From the NCBI GenBank assembly GCA_030144725.1, contig JASKMD010000008.1:19976029-20040028 (forward strand): 64,000 bases of DNA, given 5' to 3'. Origin of the DNA: Haematococcus lacustris. Its lineage: Eukaryota > Chlorophyta > Chlorophyceae > Chlamydomonadales > Haematococcaceae. A model generated the notes under the pieces. It saw nothing but the letters and a program-made list of their open reading frames with translations, was not told the DNA's origin and made no database searches. Position numbers and translations under genes: made by a program. Positions 30,481 through 42,097 of this stretch are shown here, piece by piece (positions within the stretch are counted from its first letter, which is position 1; every line of letters starts with the position of its first letter).

Positions 30481-31543
30481 AGCATGAGTGTATAGTCAGC
30501 ATTGGCTTACAACCTACATGCTTGCTGACATCTGCTGCCACATGTGGCCTCCTACATCAATGTAACATCACACGGCATCACCATTAGAGTCATGCTTAGC
30601 ACACAAACTGACTCATGGCTAACAACTGCTGTTTGCACACTGAAACTGGTGCTGCCAGGCATGCACTACATGACACAAGCCACTAGATTCAGGGCTGCAC
30701 ACGCCATGCACCTCTCATCTCATAGCAACTGACACACTGCTACACACGCCATGCATTGCTCATCTCATACCAGTTGGCTATTCAAACTATATACTTACGA
30801 CGAACAGCAGCAAACACATGGCTAACGAAGCCATGCAACTCATGACACATGGCAGCTGACTCAGGGCTACACATGCCTTGCCACACCTGCCACATTGCAG
30901 CTGTCTCATTGCTTGGAATAAGGGAAGGGCTGTTGCCCGGCTGCTGCCTTGTAGTGATGGCCTGGGAGGTGGTGGTGGTGGTTGTGGGAGATGGGAGGGT
31001 GTGATGGAGGGCTAGCTCCGGCTGAGGCTGTGTGCTGCCACAAACAGCATACGACCATGCTCCTCACCATCTGGGAAGCTGCTGACGACACATTGCTGCA
31101 GCGGCCTCTTGGCTGATCATGCCTTGCACCACCTGCCCCATAGCAGCTGGCTCCTTGTTGCTCTCTTAAGGCTCCTTGTTGCTCATGCCTTGCCACACCT
31201 GCCACATGGCAGCTGGCTCATGGCTACACACGTCATGTACCACCTCATGGCTGCCACTCCTAGCTGCCGCTCCAGGCTGCTGCTCCGGGCTGCTGCCCTG
31301 GGCTGCTATTGATGGCCTGGGATGTGGTGGTGGAAGTGGGGTAAGGTGAGGGTAAGGTAGGGGAGGGGCTGCAGTGTAGCGCAGGAGGGGGGAAGCGGAG
31401 CGACACGGGTGAGTTTGTGGATAAGGGGAAGGACAAGGGAAGGGTGTGACCATTAGACCTGCAGCAAACAAGGGGCATGCTAGCTATCAGGCTTGGTACC
31501 AAGAGCCACAAATCTGCTTCATGCTGGCCACTCACCGTTTGCT

Positions 31544-31785
31544 GGGGTGGGGTGGGGTGGGGTGGGGTGGGGTGGGGTGGGGTGGGGTGGGGTGGGGTGG
31601 GGTGGGGTGGGGTGGGGTGGGGTGGGGTGGGGTGGGGTGGGGTGGGGTGGGGTGGGGTGGGGTGGGGTGGGGTGGGGTGGGGTGGGGTGGGGTGGGGTGG
31701 GGTGGGGTGGGGTGGGGTGGGGTGGGGTGGGGTGGGGTGGGGTGGGGTGGGGTGGGGTGGGGTGGGGTGGGGTGGGGTGGGGTGG
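31544..31785. repeat. (GGGGT)n array, about 48 units
   Basis: Perfect pentanucleotide tract in the middle of CACTA-like copy 1. The matching place in copy 2 (about 39768) has only one or two units. Makes false Gly-Trp and Pro-Thr ORFs on the two strands. Confidence 0.97.
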
Positions 31786-33319
31786 AATAGGGGAGGGGTG
31801 GGGTGGGCAAGGGGTGGGCGTGTGACCGTCACACCTGCAAGCAACAAGGGGCGTGCTCACGGTAAGGCTGGGCAATGGGGGCCACTGATGTGCAAGGGGC
31901 TGGCCACTCACTGTTATCTCCATGTGCCATTGCTGACTCCTTGCTGCCTCCTTGTTGGCTGCTGCTCCTCCCTCCTGGCTGTGCCTCCTGGCTGTGGGGG
32001 GCATGGGCCTCTTGGCCTTGGCCAACCACTTGCCTTGCCCATGCCTCCTGGCTGCCACTCCTGGCTGCCGCTCCTAGCTGCTGCTCCTGGCTGCCGCTCC
32101 TGGCTGCCGCTCCTGGCTGCCCCTGTTGGCTGCTCCTCTTGGTTGCGCCTCCTGGTAAGTGGTGGGTCTGGCAGGTGGTGCCACCAAGGGTGAGGGTGAG
32201 GGTGTGCACTCCTGTCCTGATCCTGTCCTGGGTCCTGTCCTACTGTCCTAGTGTCCTACTGTCCTACTGTCCGGTCCTGGGTCCTGTCCTACTATGTGCA
32301 CTCCTGGCCTGGGTAAGGGTGAGGGAGAGGAGGAGGAGGGGGGTGTGAGGGAAGGAGGTGAGGGGGAGGAGGTGAGGGGGAGGAGGGAGAAGAGGCATGG
32401 GAAAGGAGAGTGGAGTGGAGTGGAGTGGAGGGGGAGGGGAGGGGGCCTGTTGCTCCTTGCTGCCGCTCCGGCTGCTGAGCTGACCATCAAACCTGCAGCA
32501 AACAAGGGGCGTGCTAGCGGTTAGGCTGGGTACAAGGGGTCACTTATGTGCGTGAGGCTAGCCACTCACTGCTTGCTCCATGCGGTCCCTTGATCATTCC
32601 TTAGGGGGAGGGAGAGGGGGAGTGGGGGGTCTGGCAGGTGGTGGTGGGCAGTGTGGTAGGGAGGAGGGAGGAGGGAAGAGGGAGGAGGGAAGAGCGAAGA
32701 GGGAGGAGGGAGGAGGGAAGAGCGAGGAGGGAGGAGGGTACGCTTTTGCTCTTGTCCGCCGCCCTGGCTGCCGCTACTTGTTGCCGTTGTGGTTGCTGCT
32801 TCTGGCTGATGGAAGGTGCCACTGCGCCTTGGCACCGAACCTGCTCAAGCAACACATGGCACATGACACATGCCACGCTCCAACCCCGCGGTCGCACCTC
32901 AGAGTCGCATCTATGCATCGCACCTTTGCAAGCTACCTTTGTGCCGTTCGCCCTCAACTCTGTGCTTGATCACAAATACCCTATTCCTTTCGCTGATCGC
33001 TAATGGCTGCGAAATCGAGCTGCATGCTGGCCTCTTGGCTGACGACTGATGGCTGCGAAGGCTAGCTGGCCCGCATTTCATGGCCGGCTGCGAGGCTGCG
33101 CATTTGGGCGTTGTCGATGTCGCTGCTGCTGAGTTTGGGATGGACGGGTCGCGTGTTGCGTGTTGCTGCGGGCTTTGCGAGGTCGACATGGTTTCCTCTC
33201 ATGGCGCCTCGCGACCTCATGGCACACCAACGGCATGCTTGGTGGCAGATAGCGCAGATCCCAATACCAAGCCCGTCAAATTCGCGCTCTTGCATGCAAG
33301 TCACATGCACAAAGCGGGG

Positions 33320-33810
33320 TTGGCGAAACCCTGCACAGCGTCTTTGAATGACTTAGGTGAAATCATAGTAGTTGCGAAACCCTGCACAAGGTCAGCGAAA
33401 CCCTGCACTAGGTTAGCGAAACCCTGTGCTAGGTCTGAGTTGACTTAGGTGAAATCATAGTGGTTGCGAAACCCTGCACAAGGTCAGCGAAACCCTGCAC
33501 AAGGTTAACGAAACCCTGTGCTAGGTCTGAGTTGACTTAGGTGAAATCATAGTGGTGGCGAAACCCTGCACAAGGTCAGCGAAACCCTGCACAAGGTTGA
33601 CGAAACCCTGTGCTAGGTCTCAGTTGACTTCGGTGAAATCGATGCTTGGATCGAAACCCTGCACAAGGTCGGCGGAACCCTGCACTAGGTCTCAAAACCC
33701 TGCACAAGGTTTGCGAAACCCTGCACAAGGTCAAATGAAACCCTGCACTAGGTTTCAAAGGCTAATTGTGCCTAAAAGAGAGAATAAACCGTGTGCAGGG
33801 TTTCAGTACT
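33320..33810. repeat. Right subterminal repeat array of CACTA-like copy 1
   Basis: Inverted with respect to the left array: GAAACCCTGCACAAGGT units, organised in three longer tandem repeats of about 88 bp that also carry 'TTAGGTGAAATCATAGT'. Confidence 0.85.
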
Positions 33811-34119
33811 TCGGCCCCCATTCCTTACTGGCTTTGACTTTGCACATGCTACCTACTAGGTTGTGCTTCTATTCTGATGCCTGACAACTCCTCATACTCA
33901 CAAATTTTTAAAATTCACTTCAGTCAGTTAGCACCATCTCCCTTAGCCAAATTCGGGGTGAGGGCCCAGCCGCTGGTCCAGCAGCTCCGCAATGACCAAG
34001 AATTTCACTTTGGCCCAAGGGAGTCTTCTCCTCCACTAGGTCACAGCAGCCTACATGCCAAGTCTCAGACCTCAACTCGCAAGTTAGCCGAGCCAGCCAG
34101 CCCTTATTTGCCAGGAGTG

Positions 34120-35166
34120 CATGCGTAGTGTGCCATCATTCTTTTCCACAAACAGCAGCGGTGAGGAGTAAGGAGAGTCACTAGGCTCAATCCAGCCTTT
34201 AGCAATGTACTCCGGTATGCGCTTTGCTAGCTCCGCTTGCTCAATGGGACTTAGCTTGTATGGCCGGCTGTGTGGTATAGGCTCATTAGGTTTCAGTTTG
34301 ATGCTGTGTCCCACACCACGGTCAGGTGGGAGCTCTGTAAACTCAGCAAACACAGAGCTATACTTGTCAAGCAAGGCTTGCAGCCTGGCAGCAACATGGG
34401 AAGGCACATCCGTATCCTGGAGCGCAGCCAGCACCGCACCATGCGCAACGGCAGGCGCATGCACAGATTGCACCAAGGCGACAAAGGCGCGGGCACCTTG
34501 GCTCAGCAAGGCCTCAGCTTCATTGGCAGACAAGAAGAGGTCAGCTTCCGCTTGACCTAGGGCAGCAGCAGTCAGCTTAGGCACTTCAACGTGCATGGGC
34601 GGCATGGCTGCAAGCACCTCTCCGGTGAGCTCATGCTTGTTTTTGCCACTGACAATGGTGCACTTCCGTGCTCCATAGTCTAGCACAGCTTTGTGGCTGT
34701 CCAGCCAGTCATTACCCAGTATGACATCCACACCACACAGTAGGTCAGGCATCTTCATCAACCACAGTGGCTCACATGGGGCAGGGTAGAGCCATAGGGT
34801 TAGTAATGCTTGTGAAGAGATGACTGCATTGTGACCATTTGCCACACGGATGCGCACCGTATCCTGGTGACGCACGGGAGCCTTGAGTTGGTCAGCAAAA
34901 TGAGCATCCACGAAAGACTCAGTAGCACCCGTGTCAACGAGCACCTTGCACCGCACATCACCCTGCACCTTGGCCGGCATCAGGAAACGCAGCTTGCCAT
35001 GCGGGGATGAGCCAGCTACGCAAGCATGGCCGGAGAAGCGGAGCAGGGAACCAAGCGGTGCACAAGAGAGAGGAACCTTACATCCACTCTTGATCAAGAA
35101 ATCCACCAAGTCCGGTGACATCTTGTCAGTCCCAACATGCTGTGCACTAGGCAGTTGGGCAACATC
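34120..35166 (-). CDS. pol: Gypsy-2 pol, protease and RT N-terminus
   Basis: Opens in frame directly after the gag TAG (35169-35167); first ATG is at 35121. Protease 'VLVDTGATESFVDAHFA'; RT start 'EYIAKGWIEPSDSPYSSPLL' and 'KNDGTLRM', where the CACTA-like element cuts in. In the genomic DNA the frame runs on into the insertion and stops at 34084. Confidence 0.92.
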
Positions 35167-36411
35167 CTAGGCGTGCCTTGGTGGGCCTGGTGTCGCCGGC
35201 ATGCCAGGAGTGCTCACAGCTGCCACAGAGCCCCTTCGCTGCCACTGGTTTTTTCTCACACCCCTAGGGCCAGTAGGTCCCGGGCGAACACCATTGTGCA
35301 TGCGAGGAGTGCGGGGACGGCCAGCCGCCCTGTCAGGGCACGTGGCCACTTCATGACCAAGCTTCTGGCAGAAAAAGCAGATCGTGTTGTCCGTGACAAC
35401 AAGGGCAGCGTGGTTCCCAATGGGCGGCACAATGGCAGCAACGACGTTCTGCATGGGCGCAATGACATCGGCACGAGCATTGCTGGCAGCCACTGCCATC
35501 ATCATGCGCTCAGCACCTTGAGCAGCAGCAATCACGGCAGGCAGGTGGGACCAAGCAAGGCCGGAGAAAGGGTTTACAGCAACCCGGCTACGTAGGTCAT
35601 AAGACAGGCCTTGCACAAACAGATCCACTTGCACCACGTCAGACAGTTGGTTGACACCCATGCGTACGACATGGTTCCGGAACTCAGTGGCATATGACTG
35701 CAAGGACATTCCAGCAGACATATGCAGCCGGTTGTGTGTGCCAATGAGGCGTTGACGAGCAGCAGCAGCATGGTCAATCAAATCATCGCCAATGTAAGCC
35801 AAAAACTGGGTATGCACAAAGGACCATGGCGGACGGTTGATAGTGAAGTTTGACTGCCGGTATGACTCAACCATGCCATCATACCACCAGTTGCGAGCAG
35901 CACCAGTGATGTACAATGGAAATGATGTGCACATGTCATACCCACATTCAGTGTAGTAGAGCTCATAGTCATCACAGAAAGCAGAGGCGCGCCTGCCACT
36001 CTCAATGCACTTGTCAGTCCATGCCTCAAGACGATGTCGAGATCTGGCAGGGTTCAGCGCTATTTGAGCATGAGCTGGAACCATTCCAGGCGAGCCAGTC
36101 AGAAGTTCGGGCCTCACCTGGGCCTGCTGCAGCAGATTGATAAAGGCTGCTAGTTGCGACTGGGAAACGGCGACCGTCGGCTCCGCCGCGGGTGTGAACG
36201 GGACAGTGCCCAAAAAGGGTGCGGGAGTCATTGGCATTGTCGACATAGCCGTGTCAGTCAGCGGAGGTCCTGCGCCGTAATAAAGGGGCATAGGCGTTTG
36301 CACCGCTACATATCTGGAAGTGCCATCAGGACCCAGCACATAAGACATTGGAGACGAAAACGGAGGTTGAACATTAGAGGTTAGCATTCCGTCGTTGCTG
36401 TATAGCGCCAT
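35167..36411 (-). CDS. gag: Gypsy-2 gag
   Basis: 414 codons, ATG 36411 to TAG 35169-35167. Capsid-like centre ('EAWTDKCIESGRRASAFCDD', 'QVDLFVQGLSYDLRS'), then CCHC knuckle 'CFFCQKLGHEVATC' and a basic C-terminus. As in Gypsy-1, the stop is a single UAG followed by G, with pol in the same frame. Confidence 0.93.
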   Translation of the reverse strand: MALYSNDGMLTSNVQPPFSSPMSYVLGPDGTSRYVAVQTPMPLYYGAGPPLTDTAMSTMPMTPAPFLGTVPFTPAAEPTVAVSQSQLAAFINLLQQAQVRPELLTGSPGMVPAHAQIALNPARSRHRLEAWTDKCIESGRRASAFCDDYELYYTECGYDMCTSFPLYITGAARNWWYDGMVESYRQSNFTINRPPWSFVHTQFLAYIGDDLIDHAAAARQRLIGTHNRLHMSAGMSLQSYATEFRNHVVRMGVNQLSDVVQVDLFVQGLSYDLRSRVAVNPFSGLAWSHLPAVIAAAQGAERMMMAVAASNARADVIAPMQNVVAAIVPPIGNHAALVVTDNTICFFCQKLGHEVATCPDRAAGRPRTPRMHNGVRPGPTGPRGVRKNQWQRRGSVAAVSTPGMPATPGPPRHA

Positions 36412-36585
36412 TGCGCGGGTCTATCAGCGACGAGGGTTTCTCACTGGCGGCTCACTGGCGGCTGGCGGAAACGGTGGCGGCTGGCGGAAACTGTGGCGGC
36501 TTACACCTCGGACATACCGTTGAGCGACACTACACCAAGCGCTCTCGTCAATTGGTCCATCTAGCGCAAATCGGTCGGGAAGCAA

Positions 36586-36759
36586 TGTAACGTGCGGGAG
36601 TTCTCAGCCACGCACCCCACAGGTTAGACCTAGGCTAGATACCAAGTACACGAGCTTAGAGCGGGGTAGCTCGTTGGGTTCTGAGCCCACCGTTCCCATT
36701 ACAGGGTTCAGGTATCTCTTGGCCAACGTCACACTTGCATGCGCCCTACAATTGTAACA
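36586..36759 (-). repeat. Gypsy-2 5' LTR
   Basis: 174 bp; next to the target-site duplication CATGG at 36760-36764. Confidence 0.96.
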
Positions 36760-37414
36760 CATGGCCTCTAGCGTGTCCTGGAGCAGGCTCCAGGAAACGT
36801 TGTCATAGGCCCCTGCCAGGTCCAGCAACAGAAGCCAGGCAGGGCTGTGCCGCTGCTGGAGCCACTCCAGCAAGCCTAGGTGGAACTGCACGCTGTCGTT
36901 GATGTCCCTCCCCAGGATGAAAGCTGACTGGGAAGGAGACACCAGCAGGTCCAGCGGCAGCTGCAGCCTGTCCTCAAGGGCCCGGGCCACCAACCGCACA
37001 TCGCAGTTGAGCAGCGTGATGGGGCGGTACCCCGCCACCTGGTCTCTAGGCTTGCCAGCCTTGGGCACCAGGGTAATGACCCCAGTGAGGAACTCAGCCA
37101 GGGGGGCTGGGTCGCTCGTATCTGCCAGAGCCTCCCTCAGCATGGCCCGCATAGGGCCCACCAGCTGAGGCCAAAGCCGGTCGTACACCTCCATGGGCAG
37201 CCCGTCTAGCCCCGGGGCCTTGCTGTGAGCACTGCCCTGAAGGGCCCGACCCAGCTCCTCCTCCGAGAGCATGGGATCTCCCCCAGGCCCTTCCGCAGCC
37301 CTGGCCTGAGCAGGGGTGAGACGTGAGGTAAGGCAGTTAAGCAGAGTGGCGCGCGCGGCTGGGTCGATGGCCTTAGCAGCGTAGACTCCGGTAGGCGCGG
37401 CGGCTGAATAGTGA
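36760..37414 (-). CDS. LINE reverse transcriptase, N-terminal part of the split ORF
   Basis: Upstream part of the frame at 23332-26798. RT blocks 'SKAPGLDGLPMEVYDRL', 'LTGVITLVPKAGKPRDQVAG', 'YRPITLLNCDVRLVARAL', 'SQSAFILGRDI' and motif A 'LLLDLAGAYDNVSW' are intact. At its 5' side it is cut by CACTA-like copy 2 at 37415 after 'HYSAAAPTG'. The lost upstream sequence is present in the tandem fragments at 41422-42097 and 43580-44256. No endonuclease domain is present in the window. Confidence 0.88.
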
Positions 37415-40400
37415 CACTCCTGGCAAATAAGGGCTGGTTGGCTCGGCAAACTTGCGAGTTGAGGTCTGAGACTTGGTATGTAGGCTGCTGTGACCTAGTG
37501 GAGGAGAAGACTCCCTTGGGCCAAAGTGAAATTCGTGGTCATTGCGGAGCTGCTGGACCAGTGGCTGAGCCCTCACCCCGAATTTGGCTAAGGGAGATGG
37601 TGCTAACAGACTGAAGTGACTTTTTAAAATTTCTGAGTATGAGGAGTTGTCAGGCACCAGGATAGAAGCACAACCTAGTAGGTAGCATGTGCAAAGTCAA
37701 AGCCAGTAAGGAATGGGGGCCAGTTTACTGAAACCCTGCACACGGTTTATTCTCACTTTGAGGCTCAAGGGGCCTTTGAAACCTTGTGCACGGTTTCATA
37801 TGACGCTGTGCAGGGTTTCAAAACCTTGTGCAGGGTTTCGCTAACCTAGTGCAGGGTTTCGCTGACCTTGTGCAGGGTCTCGATCAAAGCATTGATTTTT
37901 TCTAAGTCAAGCCTGACCTCGTGCAGGGTTTCGCTAACCTAGTGCAGGGTTTCGCTGACCTTGTGCAGGGTCTCGATCAAAGCATTGATTTTTTCCAAGT
38001 CAAGCCTGACCTCGTGCAGGGTTTCGCTAACCTAGTGCAGGGTTTCGCTGACCTTGTGCAGGGTCTCGATCAGAGCATTGATTATTTCTAAGTCAAGCCT
38101 GACCTCGTGCAGGGTTTCGCTGACCTTGTGCAGGGTTTCGCTGACCTTGTGCAGGGTCTCGATCAAAGCATTGATTTTTTCTAAGTCAACCCTGACCTCG
38201 TGCAGGGTTTCGCTAACCTAGTGCAGGGTTTCGCTGACCTTGTGCAGGGTCTCGATCAGAGCATTGATTTTTTCTAAGTCAACCCTGACCTCGTGCAGGG
38301 TTTCGCTGACCTTGTGCAGGGTCTCGCACTGCAGAGTCAATTATCAATTGTGCATGTGACTTGCATGCATGAGCGCGAAAACTGACGGGCTGGGTATTGG
38401 GATCTGCGCTAGCTGCCACCAAGCATGCAGTTGGTGTGCCATGAGGTCGCGAGGCGCCATGAGAGGAAACCATGTCGACCTCGCAAAGCCCGCAGTAATG
38501 CAGCAACACGCAACACGCGACACGTCCATCCCAAACTCAGCAGCAGCGACATCGACAGCGCCCAAATGCGCAGCCTCGCAGCCAGCCATGAAATGCGGGC
38601 CAGCTAGCCTTCGCAGCCATCAGTCGTCAGCCAAGAGGCCAGCATGCAGCTCGGTTTCGCAGCCATTAGCGATCAGCGAAAGGAATAGGGTATTTGTGAT
38701 CAAGCAGAGTTGAGGGCGAACGGCACAAAGGTAGCTTGCAAAGGTGCGATGCATAGATGCGACTCTGAGGTGCGACCGCGAGGTTGGAGCGTGGCATGTG
38801 TCATGTGCCATGTGTTGCTTGAGGAGGTTCAGTGCCAAGGCGCAGTGGCACCTTCCATCAGCCAGAAGCAGCAACCACAGCGGCAACAAGTAGCGGCAGC
38901 CAGGGCAAGCCAGGACAAGAGCAAAAGCGTACCCTCCTCCCTCCTCGCTCTTCCCTCCTCCCTCCTCGCTCTTCCCTCCTCCCTCTTCCCTCCTCCCTCC
39001 TCCCTACCACACTGCCCACCACCACCTGCCAGACCCCCCACTCCCCCTCTCCCTCCCCCTAAGGAATGATCAAGGGACCGCATGGAGCAAGCAGTGGGTG
39101 GCTAGCCCCACGCACATAAGTGACCCCTTGTACCCAGCCTAACCGCTAGCACGCCCCTTGTTTGCTGCAGGTGTGATGGTCAGCTCAGCAGCCAGAGCGG
39201 CAGCAAGGAGCAACATACCTCTTCTCCCTCCTCCACCTCACCTCCTCCACCTCACCTCCTTCCCTCACACCCCCCTCCTCCTCCTCTCCCTCACCCTTAC
39301 CCAGGCCAGGAGTGCACATAGTACCCAGGACCCAGGACAGGACCCAGGACAGGAGTGCACACCCTCACCCTCACCCTTGGTGGCACCACCTGCCAAACCC
39401 ACCACTCCCCAGGAGGCGCAACCAAGAGGAGCAGCCAAGAGGAGCAGCCAGGAGCGGCAGCCAGGAGCAGCAGCTAGGAGCGGCAGCCAGGAGTGGCAGC
39501 CAGGAGGCATGGGCAAGGCAAGTGGTTGGCCAAGGCCAAGAGGCCCATGCCCCCCACAGCCAGGAGGCACAGCCAGGAGGGAGGAGCAGCAGCCAACAAG
39601 GAGGCAGCAAGGAGTCAGCAATGGCACATGGAGATAACAGTGAGTGGCCAGCCCCTTGCACATCAGTGGCCCCCATTGCCCAGCCTTACCGTGAGCACGC
39701 CCCTTGTTGCTTGCAGGTGTGACGGTCACACGCCCACCCCTCGCCCACCCCACCCCTCCCCTATCCCACCCCAGCAAATGGTGAGTGGCCAGCATGAAGC
39801 AGATTTGTGGCTCTTGGTACCAAGCCTGATGGCTAGCATGCCCCTTGTTTGTTGCAGGTCTAATGGTCACACCCTTCCCTTGTCCTTCTCCTTACCCACA
39901 AACTCACCCGAGTCGCTCCGCTTCCCCCCTCCTCCGCTACACTGCAGCCCCTCCCCTACCTTACCCTCACCTTACCCCACTTCCACCACCACCTCCCATG
40001 CCATCAATAGCAGCCCAGCAGCCTGGAGCGGCAGCTAGGAGTGGCAGCCATGAGGTGGTACATGACGTGTGTAGCCATGAGCCAGCTGCCATGTGGCAGG
40101 TGTGGCAAGGCATGAGCAACAAGGAGCCTTAAGAGAGGAACAAGGAGCCAGCTGCTATGGGGCAGGTGGTGCAAGGCATGATCAGCCAAGAGGCAGCTGC
40201 AGCGCGACTGGTGCACCCTTCCCCCCATCACCACCACCACCTCCCAGGCCATCACTACAAGGCAGCAGCCGGGCTACAGCCCTTCCCTTATCCCAAGCAA
40301 TGAGACAGCTGCCATGTGGCAGGTGTGGCAAGGCATGTGTAGCCCTGAGTCAGCTGCCATGTGTCATGAGGTGCATGGCTTCGTTAGCCATGTGTTTGCT

Positions 40401-40601
40401 GCTGTTCGTCATGAGTATATAGTTTGAGCAGCCATTAGTCAACTGGTATGAGATGAGCAATGCATGGCGTGTGTAGCAGTGTGTCAGTTGCATGGCATGA
40501 GATGAGAGGTGCATAGCGTGTGCAGCCCCTGAGTCTAGTGGCTTGTGTTATGTGGTGCATGCCTGGCAGCACCAGTTTGAGTGTGCAAACAGCAGTTGTT
40601 A
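37415..40601. mobile_element. CACTA-like element, copy 2, reverse orientation, truncated
   Basis: Begins with the CACTCCTGGCAAATAAGG terminus at 37415 inside the LINE RT gene. Runs as the reverse complement of copy 1 (33.8-30.6 kb) with moderate divergence and an expanded subterminal array. It ends at 40601 inside copy 1's sequence (..AACAGCAGTTGTTA), where the pentanucleotide array begins. The distal terminus and its subterminal array are missing, so no target duplication can be read. Confidence 0.8.
37730..38335. repeat. Subterminal repeat array of CACTA-like copy 2
   Basis: GTGCAGGGTTTCGCT(A/G)ACC units plus about five tandem longer units that contain 'TCTCGATCAAAGCATTGATT'. Expanded relative to copy 1. 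Confidence 0.85.
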
Positions 40602-40724
40602 GACCTGACCTGACCTGACCTGACCTGACCTGACCTGACCTGACCTGACCTGACCTGACCTGACCTGACCTGACCTGACCTGACCTGACCTGACCTGACC
40701 TGACCTGACCTGACCTGACCTGAC
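40602..40724. repeat. (CTGAC)n array, about 24 units
   Basis: Shortest of the four CTGAC arrays; directly precedes the acceptor of Fanzor fragment A. Confidence 0.97.
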
Positions 40725-40729
40725 TGCAG

Positions 40730-41345
40730 ACTGTGAGGGGTGCCATGGTACGCTGCAACTCAGCAGCCACAGGACGCCCCCTGGCCCTGGCCTATGGGGC
40801 AGCAGGCTTCAGTGGCAGCGGCAGCACTGGCAGCAAGGGTGTGCCTGTCAAGCAGATGCTACGGGAAGCATGCAAGCAGTTCCCTGGGCGTGTGGTGCTG
40901 GTGCACGAGTTCCGTACCAGCCGGGTCAGCTCTGCCCGCACCAACGTGGTGGCAGGCCAGGCAGAGTCCTTCAGGTGAGAGACCCCAGGTGCATGTGCAT
41001 TGTAGGAGTGGAGTCATTACATAGCTATGAAATAGCCTCACACACCAACCCTTGACTGTGCCCTGCACCGTTTAGACCAGAGATGGACTTGACTTGACAC
41101 TTGGAATGGCCAGGAAAAATCTTTCACATGAGCATTGATCCATGTCGCCTTGCAGGTGGCTGCGCCCGGTGCGCAGCATGGCGACGCGATCCCGGATCCG
41201 GGGCTTGATGTGCTCAACAAGCACTGTCATCAGGTTCTACGACCGGGACGTGTCAGCCGCGCTGAACATCCGCCGCATTGCAGCCGGGCCGGGCCGCCCC
41301 CGCGAGCTCAGCAGCTGGTGGGGCCGCCCCGCCATGCCTAACCCA
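40730..41345 (+). pseudogene. Fanzor fragment A (exons 3 and 4)
   Basis: Exon 40730-40974 with the RuvC-II Glu, exon from 41156 with RuvC-III 'FYDRDVSAALNIRR'. At 41345 the gene switches to a 75-bp linker, so the normal C-terminus is replaced and the frame ends at 41408. Exons 1-2 with RuvC-I are absent. Confidence 0.9.
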
Positions 41346-41420
41346 GCTCTCAGCTGTGACACCAAGCCTGCAGCCAGGGCCCCCACCCAGGCCATGGGCT
41401 GCATCTAGCCCAGCTGAGCG
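41346..41420. repeat. 75-bp linker repeat
   Basis: Also at 43505-43579, and with about 90 percent identity at 53701-53775 inside an O-acetylserine(thiol)lyase intron. Nature unknown. Confidence 0.85.
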
Positions 41421-41421
41421 C

Positions 41422-42097
41422 TTGCCAGCCTTGGGCACCAGGGTAATGACCCCAGTGAGGAACTCAGCCAGGGGGGCTGGGTCGCTCGTATCTGCCAGAG
41501 CCTCCCTCAGCATGGCCCGCATAGGGCCCACCAGCTGAGGCCAAAGCCGGTCGTACACCTCCATGGGCAGCCCGTCTAGCCCCGGGGCCTTGCTGTGAGC
41601 ACTGCCCTGAAGGGCCCGACCCAGCTCCTCCTCCGAGAGCATGGGATCTCCCCCAGGCCCTTCCGCAGCCCTGGCCTGAGCAGGGGTGAGACGTGAGGTA
41701 AGGCAGTTAAGCAGAGTGGCGCGCGCGGCTGGGTCGATGGCCTTAGCAGCGTAGACTCCGGTAGGCGCGGCGGCTGAATAGTGATGTTCAAAGGCCTGGC
41801 ACGCTGAGCGCACCCCGTTTGGAGTGGTGAGGTCGGCCGCCAAGCCGGGCTGCCCGGGGAGCTGAAGGGAGGAGATGAGGGTGGGGGTGTGCGCAGGCTG
41901 GTCGCGGTGGTAGAAAAAGAAGGAGGAGCGGTCGCCATACACCTGGTCCAGGACAGCGCTGGCTAGCAGGGACTGATGGGCCACCTGCACGCGCTCCCCC
42001 ACCCCGGCTAGGGCTGTCGTCTCACCGAGGTGCTGCGCTGCAAGCACCTCTGCCTGGCCGGCCTGCTCTGCTAGCTGCAGTTGGCGCACGAGGAGGG
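41422..42097 (-). pseudogene. LINE RT fragment A
   Basis: Matches 37048-37405 and extends about 320 bp further 5' of the LINE ('FFFYHRDQPAHTPTLISSL', 'ALLVRQLQLAEQ'). Open frame but without RT catalytic motifs. Confidence 0.88.

Larger units (their letters stand above)
29920..34119. mobile_element. CACTA-like non-autonomous DNA transposon, copy 1 (4200 bp)
   Basis: Terminal inverted repeats CACTCGTGGAGAATAAGG and (reverse) CACTCCTGGCAAATAAGG, 15 of 18 matching. 2-bp duplication CA (29918-29919, 34120-34121). Dense subterminal arrays of a GTGCAGGGTTTCGCTGACC-like motif at both ends in opposite orientation, the layout of En/Spm-CACTA elements, where the transposase binds subterminal repeats (family knowledge). 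No transposase ORF. The interior holds a GGGGT array and G-rich simple repeats. The CACTC start, not CACTA, leaves the superfamily open. Confidence 0.75.
26799..36759 (-). mobile_element. Gypsy-2: Ty3/Gypsy chromovirus-type element carrying a nested insertion
   Basis: 174-bp LTRs identical by eye (26799-26972, 36586-36759), 5-bp duplication CATGG (26794-26798, 36760-36764), and polypurine tract at 26973-26985 (GGAAGGGAGGAA on minus). Inserted in the LINE RT gene. Its pol is broken by a 4.2-kb CACTA-like element (29920-34119); without it the element is about 5.76 kb with gag, protease, RT, RNase H, integrase and chromodomain. LTR ends TGTAACGTGCGG match Gypsy-1, so the two are related but distinct families. 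Confidence 0.96.

Noticed and set aside
31446..32058. Gly-Trp and Pro-Thr-rich ORFs on both strands
   Set aside because: Arise from the GGGGT array; no coding signal outside it.
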